Below, piece after piece: positions 7,352 through 16,381 of a DNA stretch of 44,515 nucleotides. Position 1 is the first letter of the stretch; every line of letters starts with the position of its first letter. The notes beneath the pieces are model-generated. The model was not told where the DNA came from, did no database searches, and worked only from the letters and a program-made list of their open reading frames with translations. This stretch comes from Gammaproteobacteria bacterium (GTDB lineage: Bacteria; Pseudomonadota; Gammaproteobacteria; Pseudomonadales; Azotimanducaceae). Location: contig JAPOTJ010000001.1 of the NCBI GenBank assembly GCA_026709225.1, positions 1 to 44,515 of the forward strand, read 5' to 3'. The position numbers and the translations under genes were made by a program.

Positions 7352-8239
7352 TTATCCGGCCGCACGCTTCGCCGCGGCTGCGATGGCGCGTTCGCACAGC
7401 ACCGCAACCACTTTCCTGCGATAGTCCGCTGTGCCGCGCTTATCGCTGATCGGGCGTGAAGCTGCGGTACATGCACGGCCCGCGGCAGCGACGCTCGCTT
7501 CTTCGAGACGGCTGCCGATCAGCGCGTCGGCCGCAGCCGGCACAACCAGCGCGGTCGGCGCGACAGCACCAATAGCGACGCGAGCAGCGGTGCATACGCC
7601 CGCTTCATCGAGCGTGATGCTGACGCCTGCGCCAGCCACGGCTATATCCATTTCGGTGCGTGGAATGAAGCGCAAGTAGGCATCGGCGGTGCGGGCGCCC
7701 GGATGCGGCATGCGCACGCCAACCACAAACTCGCCAGCTTCGAGCGCGTTGCTCTGCACACCGACAACGAACTCCTCCACCGGCAGCGAACGCGCACCGT
7801 TCGAGCCTCGAATGTCGCAGCTTGCTTGATTGGCAATCAGCGCCGGTATCGTGTCGCCTGCCGGCGATGCGTTGCAAAGGTTGCCAACGAGCGTGGCGCG
7901 CCCTTGAATTTGCGTCGAGCCGATCAGATAGACCGATTCCACCAATCCGGGCAGGATCGCCTTCAAGCCTTCGTGGTGCGTGATGGTGGCAGCTGACACC
8001 GCACTGCCGATAAACACGCCTTTGTCCGAAATCCCGACGCGATTTGTCTCCGGCACGGCTTTGATATCGAGAATCGTGCGTGGATCGGGATCCGCTGAGC
8101 GCAGCTGTACGAGCAGGTCGGTGCCACCTGCGAGCACTTGGCAACGCGCCCCTGTGCTGGCCGCCTCACCAAGCGCCGTAATAGTTTCATCGATCGTTGT
8201 GGGCGCCATATAGGCAAAATCTTGGGCTGAGAGACTCAT
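7352..8239 (-). CDS. Molybdenum hydroxylase FAD-binding subunit
   Basis: A 295-residue CoxM/HcrB-type FAD-binding PCMH subunit. It has the FAD pyrophosphate-binding AGGTDLLVQLRSADPDPRTI (about residues 40-60) and the second FAD motif TLVGNLCNASPAGDTIPAL (about residues 115-135), then the C-terminal CO-dehydrogenase-flavoprotein domain. It accepts electrons from the 2Fe-2S subunit and passes them to an acceptor such as NAD or quinone. The ATG at 8239 is preceded by GAGGAG about 11 bases upstream; an in-frame extension to 8317 has no family match. It is the first gene of the three-subunit set; the PilZ gene is 52 bases upstream on the same strand and may be co-transcribed. Confidence 0.92.
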   Translation of the reverse strand: MSLSAQDFAYMAPTTIDETITALGEAASTGARCQVLAGGTDLLVQLRSADPDPRTILDIKAVPETNRVGISDKGVFIGSAVSAATITHHEGLKAILPGLVESVYLIGSTQIQGRATLVGNLCNASPAGDTIPALIANQASCDIRGSNGARSLPVEEFVVGVQSNALEAGEFVVGVRMPHPGARTADAYLRFIPRTEMDIAVAGAGVSITLDEAGVCTAARVAIGAVAPTALVVPAAADALIGSRLEEASVAAAGRACTAASRPISDKRGTADYRRKVVAVLCERAIAAAAKRAAG

Positions 8240-8291
8240 ATGACTGTCCGGCTCCTCATGTTTAAGTTGACTCTTGTCGGGTGTATGGGTT

Positions 8292-8699
8292 TTAGATGGC
8301 GACGCTCGGATTTTCAACGAAGTCGCCGAGCGCGAGTCGCGACTCGATCAAATCCTTGACGACCTTGTCTTCGTGGCTAAATTGCAGGCCGATGCCGCGC
8401 ATCCATTCCCGATTGGCATTCTCCGGCGTCACCCAGATCACCTTGCCAGCGATGGGCAAAGGTTCCTTGATCTCTGAGAGTTCAAGCATGACAAACAATT
8501 CATCGCCAAGATTGAACTCGCCTTCGGCGGGTATAAACAGGCCACCGCCAGTCACAAACGGCATGTAGGCGGACTGCAGGCTCGCATCGTCGTCAATGCG
8601 TACGCTCAATATGTCGTGGCGCTCGCTCGGCGGCTTGCGCCGGCGCTCAAGCGCACGCCGCTCCGCCTTCTTGAGTCCGCTTTCCTCAAGTGCGCTCAT
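8292..8699 (-). CDS. PilZ-domain protein
   Basis: A 135-residue protein with one PilZ domain. After a charged N-terminal helix (about residues 5-25, rich in Lys/Arg/Glu) comes DILSVRIDD, MPFVTGGGLFIPAEGEFNLG and VMLELSEIKEPLPIAGKVIWV, ending with RGIGLQF. The RxxxR and DxSxxG residues that bind cyclic di-GMP in canonical PilZ proteins are not evident; the sequence is closer to the PilZ type of type IV pilus assembly, which does not bind the nucleotide. Its role with the downstream molybdenum hydroxylase genes is unclear; the adjacency may be accidental. ATG at 8699 follows GAGG. Confidence 0.82.
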   Translation of the reverse strand: MSALEESGLKKAERRALERRRKPPSERHDILSVRIDDDASLQSAYMPFVTGGGLFIPAEGEFNLGDELFVMLELSEIKEPLPIAGKVIWVTPENANREWMRGIGLQFSHEDKVVKDLIESRLALGDFVENPSVAI

Positions 8700-8857
8700 G
8701 CCTCGATTCGACTCCCTGTGCTTTTGCCAGTGTGTTGAAATAGCTCTTCGCCTCTCGCGGTGATCCTGATTAAACCCACATACTCTAAGCACAGCAGGCA
8801 ATTGACAGTCGCTAGCGGCGCAAGCACAATGCGTTGTTTTTTCTCTGGTGTCAAGCC

Positions 8858-9121
8858 TTGGCCAACTCTCCCTCCGCCGCAAAGCGTGCTCGGCAAAATG
8901 AAGTCCGCCGCCAGCGCAACATGGCACGCCGCTCGCGCGTGCGCACCTATGTCAAACAAGTCGCGCACGCGATTGAATCCGGGGACGCTTCGGCTGCGCA
9001 ATCCAAAATGCGCGAAGCCGAGTCCGAACTCGATCAAGCTGCACGCAAGGGCATCCTGCATAGCAATACGGCAGCACGCTTAAAATCAAGGCTTGTCAAG
9101 CGCGTCAAGTCGATTCGCTAG
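8858..9121 (+). CDS. rpsT: 30S ribosomal protein S20 (UUG start)
   Basis: An 87-residue basic protein matching S20 throughout: ANSPSAAKRARQNEVRRQRN, then KQVAHAIESGD and [19 protein letters not shown]. It binds 16S rRNA early in small-subunit assembly. The conserved second residue Ala directly follows a TTG at 8858, so initiation is most likely at UUG; an in-frame ATG at 8834 would add an unrelated eight-residue leader. UUG initiation with autoregulation is known for E. coli rpsT. A weak GGTG lies about seven bases upstream. Its 3' end overlaps proB by 36 bases tail to tail. Confidence 0.93.
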   Translation: MANSPSAAKRARQNEVRRQRNMARRSRVRTYVKQVAHAIESGDASAAQSKMREAESELDQAARKGILHSNTAARLKSRLVKRVKSIR

Positions 9122-10270
9122 CGCACCGTCCGTCATCGGCACCAGGTTGTCGCGGTGCGCAAGCTCCGGCTCGACAACATAGCCGAGTATGGCTTCGATC
9201 TTCGAGCTCGCTACGCCGAGAATTTTCTTGGTTTCGTCGCTTGAGTAGTTGATCAGACATTTGGCGACGACATCTCCTGAAGCATCAATACAGGCCACGA
9301 GATCGCCCCGCCCAAACTCGCCTCGACAACCGCGCACCCCCACCGGCAAAAGACTGCCGCCAGCATCCACCACTGCCTGCACCGCGCCAGCATCGAGCAC
9401 AAGCTCGCCTTTTGCACCCGGCTGGTCAGCAATCCAGCGCTTGCGCGCCACCAGCGGCGAGGTGCGCGCCGCAAGCAGTGTGCCGCCTACCTCGCTTGAG
9501 ACGAGACAATCGAGCGGACGCTGCGCACGACCATCGCAAATGAATGTACACGCGCCGGAACGTGCGGCGACTCTCGCAGCGGCCACCTTGGACGCAATGC
9601 CGCCGCGCCCGAACGGCCCGGGCGGCGCTTCGCTGAGCGGCGCATTGAGACTTTCTTCATGCGCCCACGCAAAGCGCAATAGCCGTGCGTCGCTATGAAT
9701 ACGCGGATCGCGATCAAACAGCCCTGGCTGATCGGTAAGCATGACGAGCGCGTCGGCATCAAGAAGATTTGTGACAAGCCCTGCGAGCACATCGTTGTCG
9801 CCGAAGCGAAGTTCATCGGTCGCGACGGTATCGTTTTCGTTGACAACGGGAAGCGCATTCATCTCAAGCAGTGTGCGCAGCGTCGAACGGGCGTTGAGAT
9901 AACGCTCGCGGCTCGATACGTCGTCGTGGGTGAGCAGGACGAGCGCGACAGACACGCCAAACTTGCTGAAGGCGGATTCATAGGCATCAATGAGGCGCGT
10001 CTGACCGACCGCAGCGGCAGCCTGCACGCGATGGATGGCATGAGGACGCGCGCCGAGTCCAAGGCAGCCAACGCCAGCGGCAACTGCCCCTGAGGTAACA
10101 AGCACGGTTTCGACTCCATGCGTGCGCAGGTCGTGAATCGCGGCGGCAATATTGGCGATGCGCCTCTCTTCAAGCATGCCGCTTGCGTCGGTAAGGATGG
10201 AACTGCCGAGCTTGACGACGATGAGCTTGGCTTGCGCCAGCGTTGTGCGTATGGACTGCTCGGTGTTCAT
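9086..10270 (-). CDS. proB: Glutamate 5-kinase
   Basis: A 394-residue enzyme catalysing ATP-dependent phosphorylation of glutamate, the first step of proline synthesis. An amino-acid kinase domain (about 1-265) holds [23 protein letters not shown] and FGDNDVLAG, all typical of ProB. A PUA domain follows (about 285-370, starting [13 protein letters not shown]). It is coupled to obgE by an ATGA overlap at 10267-10270. proA is not in the window. The 3' end overlaps rpsT on the other strand. Confidence 0.96.
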   Translation of the reverse strand: MNTEQSIRTTLAQAKLIVVKLGSSILTDASGMLEERRIANIAAAIHDLRTHGVETVLVTSGAVAAGVGCLGLGARPHAIHRVQAAAAVGQTRLIDAYESAFSKFGVSVALVLLTHDDVSSRERYLNARSTLRTLLEMNALPVVNENDTVATDELRFGDNDVLAGLVTNLLDADALVMLTDQPGLFDRDPRIHSDARLLRFAWAHEESLNAPLSEAPPGPFGRGGIASKVAAARVAARSGACTFICDGRAQRPLDCLVSSEVGGTLLAARTSPLVARKRWIADQPGAKGELVLDAGAVQAVVDAGGSLLPVGVRGCRGEFGRGDLVACIDASGDVVAKCLINYSSDETKKILGVASSKIEAILGYVVEPELAHRDNLVPMTDGALANRLDALDKP

Positions 10271-11328
10271 CGCGAGGTCGATTTCAGTAAATCTGCTTTG
10301 GCAATAGCGTCTTCCTCGTCAGCGCTGCGGTTGCCTTCGCCTGATTCAAGCACTTCACTTACCGCGAACAGCAGCGATGACACGCCTTCGCCGCTTGCCG
10401 AAGAAATGAAGAACTGCCGCCTCGCAGGAAAGGCGCGACTCGCACGATGGGCAAGCTCGGCGCGCGCAGCGTCGGCAAGTAGATCGATTTTATTGAAGAC
10501 AAGCCAGATGGGCACGTCATGAAACTCATCCCCGTAAGCAACGAGTTCGTTTTCGATTGTCTCTACTTTTGCCAATGGGGACTCAAGCACATCAACCAGA
10601 TGCAGCAGCATGCGCGTTCGCGACAGATGCCGCAGAAATTTGAGCCCGAGACCAGCACCCTTGTGCGAGCCTTCGATCAACCCTGGGATGTCGGCAACCA
10701 CAAAGCTCTGTGCGTGCCCTAAGCGCACCACGCCAAGACACGGCTCAAGCGTCGTGAACGGATAGTCTGCGACTTTCGGCGTGGCATCGCTGATGCGCGC
10801 TAAAAAAGATGACTTGCCAGCGTTGGGGGCGCCGAGCAGGCCGGCATCAGCCATCAAGCGTAGCTCCAAGTGCAGCCTTCGCGCTTCGCCCGGTTTACCG
10901 CGCGTTGTCCGTCGCGGCGCCCGGTTGGTGCTTGATTTGAAGCGTGTGTTGCCGAGGCCTCGTCGCCCGCCGGTCGCTACTAGCAATTCGGACGCATTCT
11001 CGGTCAGGTCGCCAATTGCCTCGCCCGTGTCCTCGTCGCTGATCCTCGTGCCACAAGGCACCGGGATACGCAGGTCGTTACCGCGTGCGCCCGTCCTCTG
11101 CCTCCCTGCCCCAGACTCACCACTCGCCGCCGCGTAGCTTGGTGTGTAGCGAAAGTCCACAAGCGTGTTGAGCGCCTCCGACGCAACGAGATAGATATCG
11201 CCTCCGTTGCCGCCATCACCGCCGTCAGGCCCCCCCCGCTCGACGAATTTCTCGCGTCGAAAGCTTAGGCACCCGTGTCCGCCGTGACCGGCGGCGACCT
11301 CTATGACTGCCTCATCGACAAAGCGCAC
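10267..11328 (-). CDS. obgE: Obg family GTPase (CgtA)
   Basis: A 353-residue essential GTPase that binds the 50S subunit during ribosome assembly. The glycine-rich Obg domain (1-158) shows [20 protein letters not shown] and GGNGGDIYL. The G domain has G1 GAPNAGKS (166-173), G3 [16 protein letters not shown] and G4 NKID. It lies between rpmA (143 bases upstream) and proB, a classic order in gammaproteobacteria. The C-terminus is short and acidic, lacking a separate TGS-like extension. Confidence 0.96.
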   Translation of the reverse strand: MRFVDEAVIEVAAGHGGHGCLSFRREKFVERGGPDGGDGGNGGDIYLVASEALNTLVDFRYTPSYAAASGESGAGRQRTGARGNDLRIPVPCGTRISDEDTGEAIGDLTENASELLVATGGRRGLGNTRFKSSTNRAPRRTTRGKPGEARRLHLELRLMADAGLLGAPNAGKSSFLARISDATPKVADYPFTTLEPCLGVVRLGHAQSFVVADIPGLIEGSHKGAGLGLKFLRHLSRTRMLLHLVDVLESPLAKVETIENELVAYGDEFHDVPIWLVFNKIDLLADAARAELAHRASRAFPARRQFFISSASGEGVSSLLFAVSEVLESGEGNRSADEEDAIAKADLLKSTSR

Positions 11329-11357
11329 TTGTCGCTCTCTTCCTTCAAGCCTCGCGA

Positions 11358-11404
11358 CCTGTCCGCTCCGCGAGGGTTCTCATGCCGCCAGAGCAGCGGA
11401 CAGG
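11358..11404. other. Inverted repeat between rpmA and obgE
   Basis: CCTGTCCGCT (11358-11367) is complementary to AGCGGACAGG (11395-11404) with a 27-base loop. In the rpmA-obgE transcript this stem could mark processing or partial termination; there is no following U tract, so it is not a classical terminator. Confidence 0.4.
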
Positions 11405-11471
11405 GCGAGTAGTAGCGGTATGCAGCCGTGAACGCCTGCGGCGCGCTGAACTCACGCTTATTTATGGAGCA

Positions 11472-11732
11472 CTAGCTTGCAGCGACGATGCTGACTGTTC
11501 GGCGCCGGTGCGGGCCCCTGACAGCAAACTGCACCAAGCCCGAAGCCTTGGCAAACAGTGTGTGGTCGCGACCCATGCCGACATCATCGCCAGCATGAAA
11601 CTTCGTGCCGCGTTGCCTCACGAGAATTTCTCCAGCATTCACCCGCTGCCCGCCAAAGCGTTTGATACCAAGGCGTTTTGATTCAGAATCCCTGCCGTTC
11701 TTGGTTTTGCCGCCTGCCTTTTTGTGTGCCAT
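11472..11732 (-). CDS. rpmA: 50S ribosomal protein L27
   Basis: An 86-residue protein starting [19 protein letters not shown], the universal L27 N-terminus that reaches the peptidyl-transferase centre, followed by [20 protein letters not shown]. It lacks the cleavable N-terminal extension found in Firmicutes. It lies 57 bases after rplU in the same unit. Confidence 0.97.
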   Translation of the reverse strand: MAHKKAGGKTKNGRDSESKRLGIKRFGGQRVNAGEILVRQRGTKFHAGDDVGMGRDHTLFAKASGLVQFAVRGPHRRRTVSIVAAS

Positions 11733-11789
11733 GTCGATCTGCTCCGTTCGCTTCTTGTGATGTTGCTGAGTGTTGCTTATGTATGTTGT

Positions 11790-12143
11790 TCAGCCGACTC
11801 CGCTTGCCGCGGGCAGTTGAATCTTGGTAATGCGTATTTCGCTGTATGGTTGCCGATGTCCTTGGCGGCGAAGATAGTTCTTGCGCCGCTTGAACTTGAT
11901 AATTCGCACTTTTTTGCCGCGTCCTTCCGACACCACCTCACCTTCAACTACGCCGCCCTCTACGTGCGGCGCACCGGCAACGATCTGCCCTTTGTCCGAC
12001 ATCATCAGAATTTGATCAAACTGCACGGAACTGCCAATCGTGGGCGAAGCGCCATGTTCGGCTGCGCCGAGTTTCTCAAGCTTCACCAAATCGCCTTCGG
12101 CGACACGATGCTGCTTGCCTCCACTTTCAATGACTGCGAACAA
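11790..12143 (-). CDS. rplU: 50S ribosomal protein L21
   Basis: A 117-residue 23S rRNA-binding protein: MFAVIESGGKQHRVAEGD at the start and RRKNYLRRQGHRQPYSEIRI near the end, both L21 signatures. The C-terminus has a short Ala/Gly tail. A GGAG Shine-Dalgarno precedes the ATG at 12143. It is the first gene of rplU-rpmA-obgE-proB. Confidence 0.97.
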   Translation of the reverse strand: MFAVIESGGKQHRVAEGDLVKLEKLGAAEHGASPTIGSSVQFDQILMMSDKGQIVAGAPHVEGGVVEGEVVSEGRGKKVRIIKFKRRKNYLRRQGHRQPYSEIRITKIQLPAASGVG

Positions 12144-12227
12144 TGGAATTCTCCGATGAAGGGTGTAAACAAAGTCCGAGATGCAAGGCCAAGTGCCTGT
12201 ATTACAATGACCCGCTCGAAGCTGCGC

Positions 12228-12257
12228 ATTTTAACCGCGAACAAGCAACCGTGACAA
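12228..12257 (-). promoter_or_regulatory. Sigma-70-type promoter of the rplU operon
   Basis: On the minus strand TTGTCA (12257-12252) and TAAAAT (12233-12228) are 18 bases apart (17 if the -10 is read as TTAAAA). This leaves a leader of roughly 80 bases before rplU. It lies in the divergent region shared with ispB. Confidence 0.6.
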
Positions 12258-12339
12258 TCCTTGCGATAATCGGCAGCCTGCGTACTGAACATCCGTTGCG
12301 CGAGTGCGCGCAATGCTTCGAGCACAGGTAGGAAAGCCT

Positions 12340-13353
12340 GTGGCTGTCGCGGAGCTGCAGCAAGACCGTCAAGTGGCCAGCGAAGTCAGCCTTGCGGATG
12401 TGCGCGCCCTCGTCGCCGACGAGTTCGAGCTGGTCGGTCAGGAGATTAAACATCAGATCAATTCGCATGTACCGCTCGTCGAAACGATCAGCAGCCATAT
12501 TGTCGGCGGCGGTGGCAAGCGGCTGCGCCCGTTGCTTGTGTTACTCACTGCCCGTTGCCTTGGACTTGGAGGGCGTCTCCCAGCGAAACTCGCTGTGGTC
12601 ATTGAGTTTCTGCATACCGCGACGCTTTTGCACGACGACGTTGTCGATATATCGCCCACTCGCCGCGGACGCGAAACGGCGTTCTTCCGCTGGGGCGGCG
12701 CTGCCAGCGTGCTTGTGGGTGATGTGCTGTTCTCGCGCGCTTTCGACCTCATGATCGAGTTGGAATCCTTCGAGATATTGCGCCAGCTCTCGCGCGCGAC
12801 GACCAAGATATCGGAGGGCGAAGTCGCCCAGCTTGCCGCTATTGGCAATATGAGCCAAGATCAATCGGCCTACATGGAAGTCATCTCGGCAAAGACCGCA
12901 TCGCTCTTTGAGATATCGACATCGACCGCTTCGATCCTTGCATGCGGTACCCCGGAAGTTGTTTCAAGCGCGAGGCAATTCGGTCTCAATTTCGGTATTT
13001 CATACCAGCTCATCGATGATCTGCTTGACTATCAAGGCCACGTTTCTCGCATGGGCAAGGAGCCTGGCAATGACCTCTTGGAGGGCAAGCTCACCGCGCC
13101 CGTGATTCATGCGCTCGCGAATGGTTCGAAGTGCGATGCTGAGACTATCCGCAGCGCCTTCTCGAAACGAAACCCAGGGCTCTTCACGCGCGTCCAAGAG
13201 GCGGTGCAACGCAGCGGCGGCCTCGAGTACACCCACGACCAAGCCAAGCGCTATTCGCAAAAGGCGATTGACTATGCGATGGCACTGCCGGACAATACAT
13301 TCCGCGACGCGCTCGTAGCCCTTGTCGAGTTTAATTTGACCCGACACGGATAG
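12340..13353 (+). CDS. ispB: Octaprenyl diphosphate synthase (long-chain polyprenyl synthase)
   Basis: A 337-residue trans-prenyltransferase that makes the side chain of ubiquinone. The first aspartate-rich motif is LLHDDVVD (Asp99, Asp100, Asp103) and the second is DDLLD (226-230), with GGKRLRP near the N-terminus and GNDLLEGKLTAPVI near the C-terminus. The GTG at 12340 is preferred because AGGTAGGA ends seven bases before it and the residues align with the family start; an in-frame ATG at 12304 adds twelve residues. Divergence from rplU is the usual gammaproteobacterial arrangement. The tRNA-Pro gene follows. Confidence 0.94.
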   Translation: MAVAELQQDRQVASEVSLADVRALVADEFELVGQEIKHQINSHVPLVETISSHIVGGGGKRLRPLLVLLTARCLGLGGRLPAKLAVVIEFLHTATLLHDDVVDISPTRRGRETAFFRWGGAASVLVGDVLFSRAFDLMIELESFEILRQLSRATTKISEGEVAQLAAIGNMSQDQSAYMEVISAKTASLFEISTSTASILACGTPEVVSSARQFGLNFGISYQLIDDLLDYQGHVSRMGKEPGNDLLEGKLTAPVIHALANGSKCDAETIRSAFSKRNPGLFTRVQEAVQRSGGLEYTHDQAKRYSQKAIDYAMALPDNTFRDALVALVEFNLTRHG

Positions 13354-13366
13354 GGAATCTTATTTT
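13336..13366 (+). promoter_or_regulatory. Possible promoter of tRNA-Pro
   Basis: TTGACC (13336-13341) and TATTTT (13361-13366) are 19 bases apart across the ispB stop. Transcription would start about 15-20 bases before the mature tRNA. The T-rich -10 could instead belong to an ispB terminator. Confidence 0.3.
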
Positions 13367-13389
13367 TTTGTTGTTTCAAAGCGTCATGT

Positions 13390-13466
13390 CGGAGTGTAGC
13401 TCAGCCTGGTAGAGCACTGCCTTCGGGAGGCAGGGGCCGGTGGTTCGAATCCACTCACTCCGACCA
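13390..13466 (+). tRNA. proK: tRNA-Pro (anticodon CGG)
   Basis: A 77-base cloverleaf. Acceptor stem CGGAGTG/CACTCCG, D arm GCTC...GAGC, anticodon stem CTGCC/GGCAG with loop TTCGGGA giving anticodon CGG, and T arm with loop TTCGAAT. The discriminator is A and CCA is encoded. It corresponds to E. coli proK, reading CCG codons. Confidence 0.96.
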
Positions 13467-13490
13467 ATTTCCGGTAACGTCCTCTCCATT

Positions 13491-13511
13491 CGCAAAATGT
13501 AAGATTTTGCG
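13491..13511 (+). other. AT-rich hairpin downstream of tRNA-Pro
   Basis: CGCAAAAT (13491-13498) and ATTTTGCG (13504-13511) form a perfect 8-bp stem with a 5-base loop, 24 bases after the tRNA. It may help end or process the tRNA transcript; no U run follows. Confidence 0.4.
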
Positions 13512-13642
13512 CACATGCTCTTCAGAGATTACCTACATGGGTTAGGGCAAACATCGCACCACGACGGTCGCGTCGTTTGGCTAAGGTGCTTGTCGTCTCG
13601 CAACTGCGATTCACTCCGCAACTTTCTTACAGGAACGACACC

Positions 13643-13984
13643 ATGCACATATACAAACCACTCATCTATTCACTACTCGGCGCAGCGCTCTGCTTGGGCA
13701 CGACAGCCTTGTCTCAAACAGCTATGGACACCGAAGCGACCCCACCGGTGATTGACGAGCGCCCGTCTGTTGACATCAATAGCGCCGACGCCAGCAGCCT
13801 CGCCGAAGCGCTCGACGGCGTTGGCCTCTCGCGTGCGCGCGCCATCATCGAATGGCGTGAGGCGAACGGCCCATTCGAGGACCCCTACGACTTGGTCCAA
13901 GTTCGCGGCATCAGCGAACGAATCGTGAGCCTCAATGAAACACGTATTCGCATTGCCGGCATCGACCGCTACAGCGACGATTAG
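13643..13984 (+). CDS. ComEA-like helix-hairpin-helix protein, exported
   Basis: A 113-residue protein with an N-terminal signal peptide (about 1-25: KPLIYSLLGAALCLGTTALS) and a double helix-hairpin-helix domain: DINSADASSLAEALDGVGLS, ARAIIEWREANGPF and LVQVRGISERIV. ComEA-type proteins bind incoming double-stranded DNA in the periplasm during natural transformation; short Gram-negative versions of this size are common. A comEC homologue is present at 30832-33195, so two components of the uptake route occur in the window. The ATG at 13643 is preceded by AGGA; upstream in-frame codons have no family match. Confidence 0.85.
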   Translation: MHIYKPLIYSLLGAALCLGTTALSQTAMDTEATPPVIDERPSVDINSADASSLAEALDGVGLSRARAIIEWREANGPFEDPYDLVQVRGISERIVSLNETRIRIAGIDRYSDD

Positions 13985-14009
13985 GCATGCTCTGAATAAC
14001 AGAGCTTCC

Positions 14010-14034
14010 ATAGCCGAACTTAAAGGGCTATTTT
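14010..14034 (+). terminator. Weak intrinsic terminator after the ComEA-like gene
   Basis: ATAGCC (14010-14015) pairs with GGCTAT (14026-14031), followed by TTT. It lies 25 bases after the stop of the ComEA-like gene and covers the lapA stop on the other strand. The stem is short. Confidence 0.35.
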
Positions 14035-14270
14035 CGTGGCATCATTCGATTCATACGGCTCAGGCGGCCAACAATGAGGCCTGCCACGAAGATTGTCAGC
14101 AGCCACCAGAAGACACCGACCTCAGCGGACTCGTATCCTAAAAGCCGCAAGCGAATGGGGTCGGTGTTTTCGATGGCTATCACGGCTGCGATAAGCGTAA
14201 GCAGGACAAACACGAGCACTTGCAGCGTCCATTTTGTACGTCGCAAGAGTGTGATTGAGGCTTGCTTCAT
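14028..14270 (-). CDS. lapA: LapA-family inner-membrane protein (DUF1049)
   Basis: An 80-residue protein with two membrane segments (about 15-33 and 50-70) and the family motif AIENTDPIRLRLLG between them. In E. coli LapA works with LapB/YciM in lipopolysaccharide assembly control. The usual neighbour lapB is not downstream here; the next gene is the convergent ComEA-like one. It follows ihfB by five bases. Confidence 0.85.
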   Translation of the reverse strand: MKQASITLLRRTKWTLQVLVFVLLTLIAAVIAIENTDPIRLRLLGYESAEVGVFWWLLTIFVAGLIVGRLSRMNRMMPRK

Positions 14271-14275
14271 GGAAA

Positions 14276-14572
14276 TTATGTTTCGGCCGCGGAGTCAACC
14301 CGTTTACGAAGCGCCTTGCCTGGCTTAAAGAAAGGGATGTAGCGAACCGGCAAGGCAACCGGCTCGCCGGTGCGCGGATTACGGCCGAGCCTTGACGGCC
14401 GCTCACGCAAGCTTATACTACCGAAGCCTCGAACCTCGATGCGGCGTCCCTCTTCGAGCGCTGCTGACATGACCTCAATCAGGTGCATCACAACCGCTTC
14501 GATGTCGGATGCGGAAAAGTCCTTGTGCCGACGAGCAAGGCGACGGATCAGCTCAGAGCGCTTCACCGGCAT
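14276..14572 (-). CDS. ihfB: Integration host factor subunit beta
   Basis: A 98-residue HU/IHF-fold DNA-bending protein. VKRSELIRRLARRHKDFSAS matches the IhfB N-terminus, and GRRIEVRGFGSISLRERPSR with GRNPRTGEPVALP gives the DNA-intercalating arm with its proline. The ATG at 14572 is chosen by alignment; a longer in-frame extension overlaps rpsA. It is 22 bases downstream of rpsA, as in most gammaproteobacteria. Confidence 0.94.
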   Translation of the reverse strand: MPVKRSELIRRLARRHKDFSASDIEAVVMHLIEVMSAALEEGRRIEVRGFGSISLRERPSRLGRNPRTGEPVALPVRYIPFFKPGKALRKRVDSAAET

Positions 14573-14594
14573 TTGCTCATGCGTTCGTCTTGCG

Positions 14595-16313
14595 CTAGGA
14601 ATCTTGAGCCTCCTTCGCGTCATTCGATTTGGCGGCGCTCGACTTGCCCATTTCGGCACGTATCAACTCGCCAAGCGAGCGAGTCTGGCGCTTGCCCTCT
14701 TCGGCACTTTGATGCGCTTTCACTGCTTTACGCGTGCTGTCAATCTCTCGCGCCTTGATCGACACATTGATTGTGCGGCTCTTGCGCTCGATATTGGTGA
14801 TTTTCACTTCAATTGTTTGACCCACTTCAAGCACATCTGCGACATTGTCCACAGAGTCAAGGCTGACTTCATTCGCTTTCAGCGTGGCAACCACCTCGTC
14901 GGCGAGCGTGACCTCCGCATAACGCGCGTCCACCTTCGTGACAAGGCCGGTCACTTCGCTGCCGCGACCGTTCTCATTCACATAATCGCCAAACGCATCA
15001 CCTGTGAGCTGTTTAATGCCAAGTGAGATTCGTTCGCGATCAAGGTCAATGGCGAGAATTTGAGCAGTGACTTCCTCGCCTTTCTTGAAACGTCGCACAG
15101 CACGTTCGCCCGATTCATCCCAAGAAATATCCGAAAGGTGCACCAATCCGTCAATACCATTCTCAAGACCGATGAAGATACCGAAGTCAGTAATCGCACG
15201 AATTGCGCCACTGACCATGTCGCCACGCTCATGCTTGGATGCGAACTCCTCCCAAGGATTCGGGCGGCACTGCTTGATGCCGAGCGAAATGCGGCGCCGC
15301 TCGACATCGATATCGAGCACCATCACCTTGACTTCATCGCCCACCGCTACCACGCGCGTGGGATGCACGTTGCGATTTGTCCAGTCCATTTCGGAGACAT
15401 GCACCAAACCTTCGACGCCTTCCATGATCTCCGTGAAGCAGCCGTAATCGGTCAGGTTGGTCACTTTTGCGTCGCAGATGGTGCCTGCTGGGAAGCGCTC
15501 CTTGAGGTCCACCCAAGGGTCGTCACCAAGCTGCTTCATGCCGAGGGAAATTCGGTTCTTTTCGCGATCAAACTTGAGAATCTTGACCTTGACCTGCTCA
15601 CCGACCGTGACCACTTCTTCCGGGTGACGGATGCGGCGCCATGCCATATCGGTAATATGCAGCAAGCCATCGACACCGCCCAAATCCACGAAGGCGCCAT
15701 ATTCGGTGAGGTTCTTGACCACTCCATCCATTTCTGCGCCTTCTTGCAGCGAGTCAAGGAGCACTTGCCGCTCGGCACTATTCTCTTCTTCAAGCACGGC
15801 GCGCCTTGACACCACAACGTTGTTACGGGCGGTGTCGAGCTTGATGACTTTGAAGTCCAAAGGCTGCCCTTCCAAAGCCATTGGGTCTTTGACGTGCGAT
15901 GTATCGACGAGCGATTGTGGCAAGAATGCACGAATATCGCTCAGATTCACAGTGAACCCGCCTCGCACCTTGCCGTTGATGCTGCCACGAACAGTAGAGC
16001 CATCGCGAAACGCATCTTCGATTTCCGACCAAGTCTCGGCGCGACGAGCTTTTTCTCGCGACAGGCGAGTGGTGCCCCATCCATCGTCCACAGTCTGTAA
16101 AGCGACCCGCACTTGATCGCCGACGGCGACTCCAATCTCGCCCTCAGCATCAAGAAACTGCTGCTTGGGGATAACGCCTTCGGATTTCAAACCAGCGTGC
16201 ACGATGACGTTTTCATTGTCGATATCGACCACCGTTCCGGAGATGATCGAGCCTGGGTACATTTCGACAGTCTGATGGCTGTCTTCAAAGAGCTCGGCAA
16301 AACTCTCGCTCAT
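14595..16313 (-). CDS. rpsA: 30S ribosomal protein S1
   Basis: A 572-residue protein with six S1 RNA-binding repeats. Domains 1-2 (about 20-180) bind the ribosome; repeats 3-6 show the repeating pattern [40 protein letters not shown] and [20 protein letters not shown]. It delivers mRNA to the ribosome. Length is slightly above the E. coli 557, the extra being in the charged C-terminal tail. AGAGGG precedes the ATG. It sits between cmk and ihfB. Confidence 0.97.
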   Translation of the reverse strand: MSESFAELFEDSHQTVEMYPGSIISGTVVDIDNENVIVHAGLKSEGVIPKQQFLDAEGEIGVAVGDQVRVALQTVDDGWGTTRLSREKARRAETWSEIEDAFRDGSTVRGSINGKVRGGFTVNLSDIRAFLPQSLVDTSHVKDPMALEGQPLDFKVIKLDTARNNVVVSRRAVLEEENSAERQVLLDSLQEGAEMDGVVKNLTEYGAFVDLGGVDGLLHITDMAWRRIRHPEEVVTVGEQVKVKILKFDREKNRISLGMKQLGDDPWVDLKERFPAGTICDAKVTNLTDYGCFTEIMEGVEGLVHVSEMDWTNRNVHPTRVVAVGDEVKVMVLDIDVERRRISLGIKQCRPNPWEEFASKHERGDMVSGAIRAITDFGIFIGLENGIDGLVHLSDISWDESGERAVRRFKKGEEVTAQILAIDLDRERISLGIKQLTGDAFGDYVNENGRGSEVTGLVTKVDARYAEVTLADEVVATLKANEVSLDSVDNVADVLEVGQTIEVKITNIERKSRTINVSIKAREIDSTRKAVKAHQSAEEGKRQTRSLGELIRAEMGKSSAAKSNDAKEAQDS

Positions 16314-16381
16314 TTTTTTCCCTCTTGGAAAAAGCTCGTGGAATAAATGTGCATGGCTATGTGGATTCCTGCTTGTGATGA

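Noticed and set aside
4528..8239. Aerobic CO dehydrogenase (coxMSL)
   Set aside because: Subunit order fits, but the large-subunit loop is AYRAPGAPQ, not AYRCSFR or AYRGAGR, and no cox accessory genes are present.
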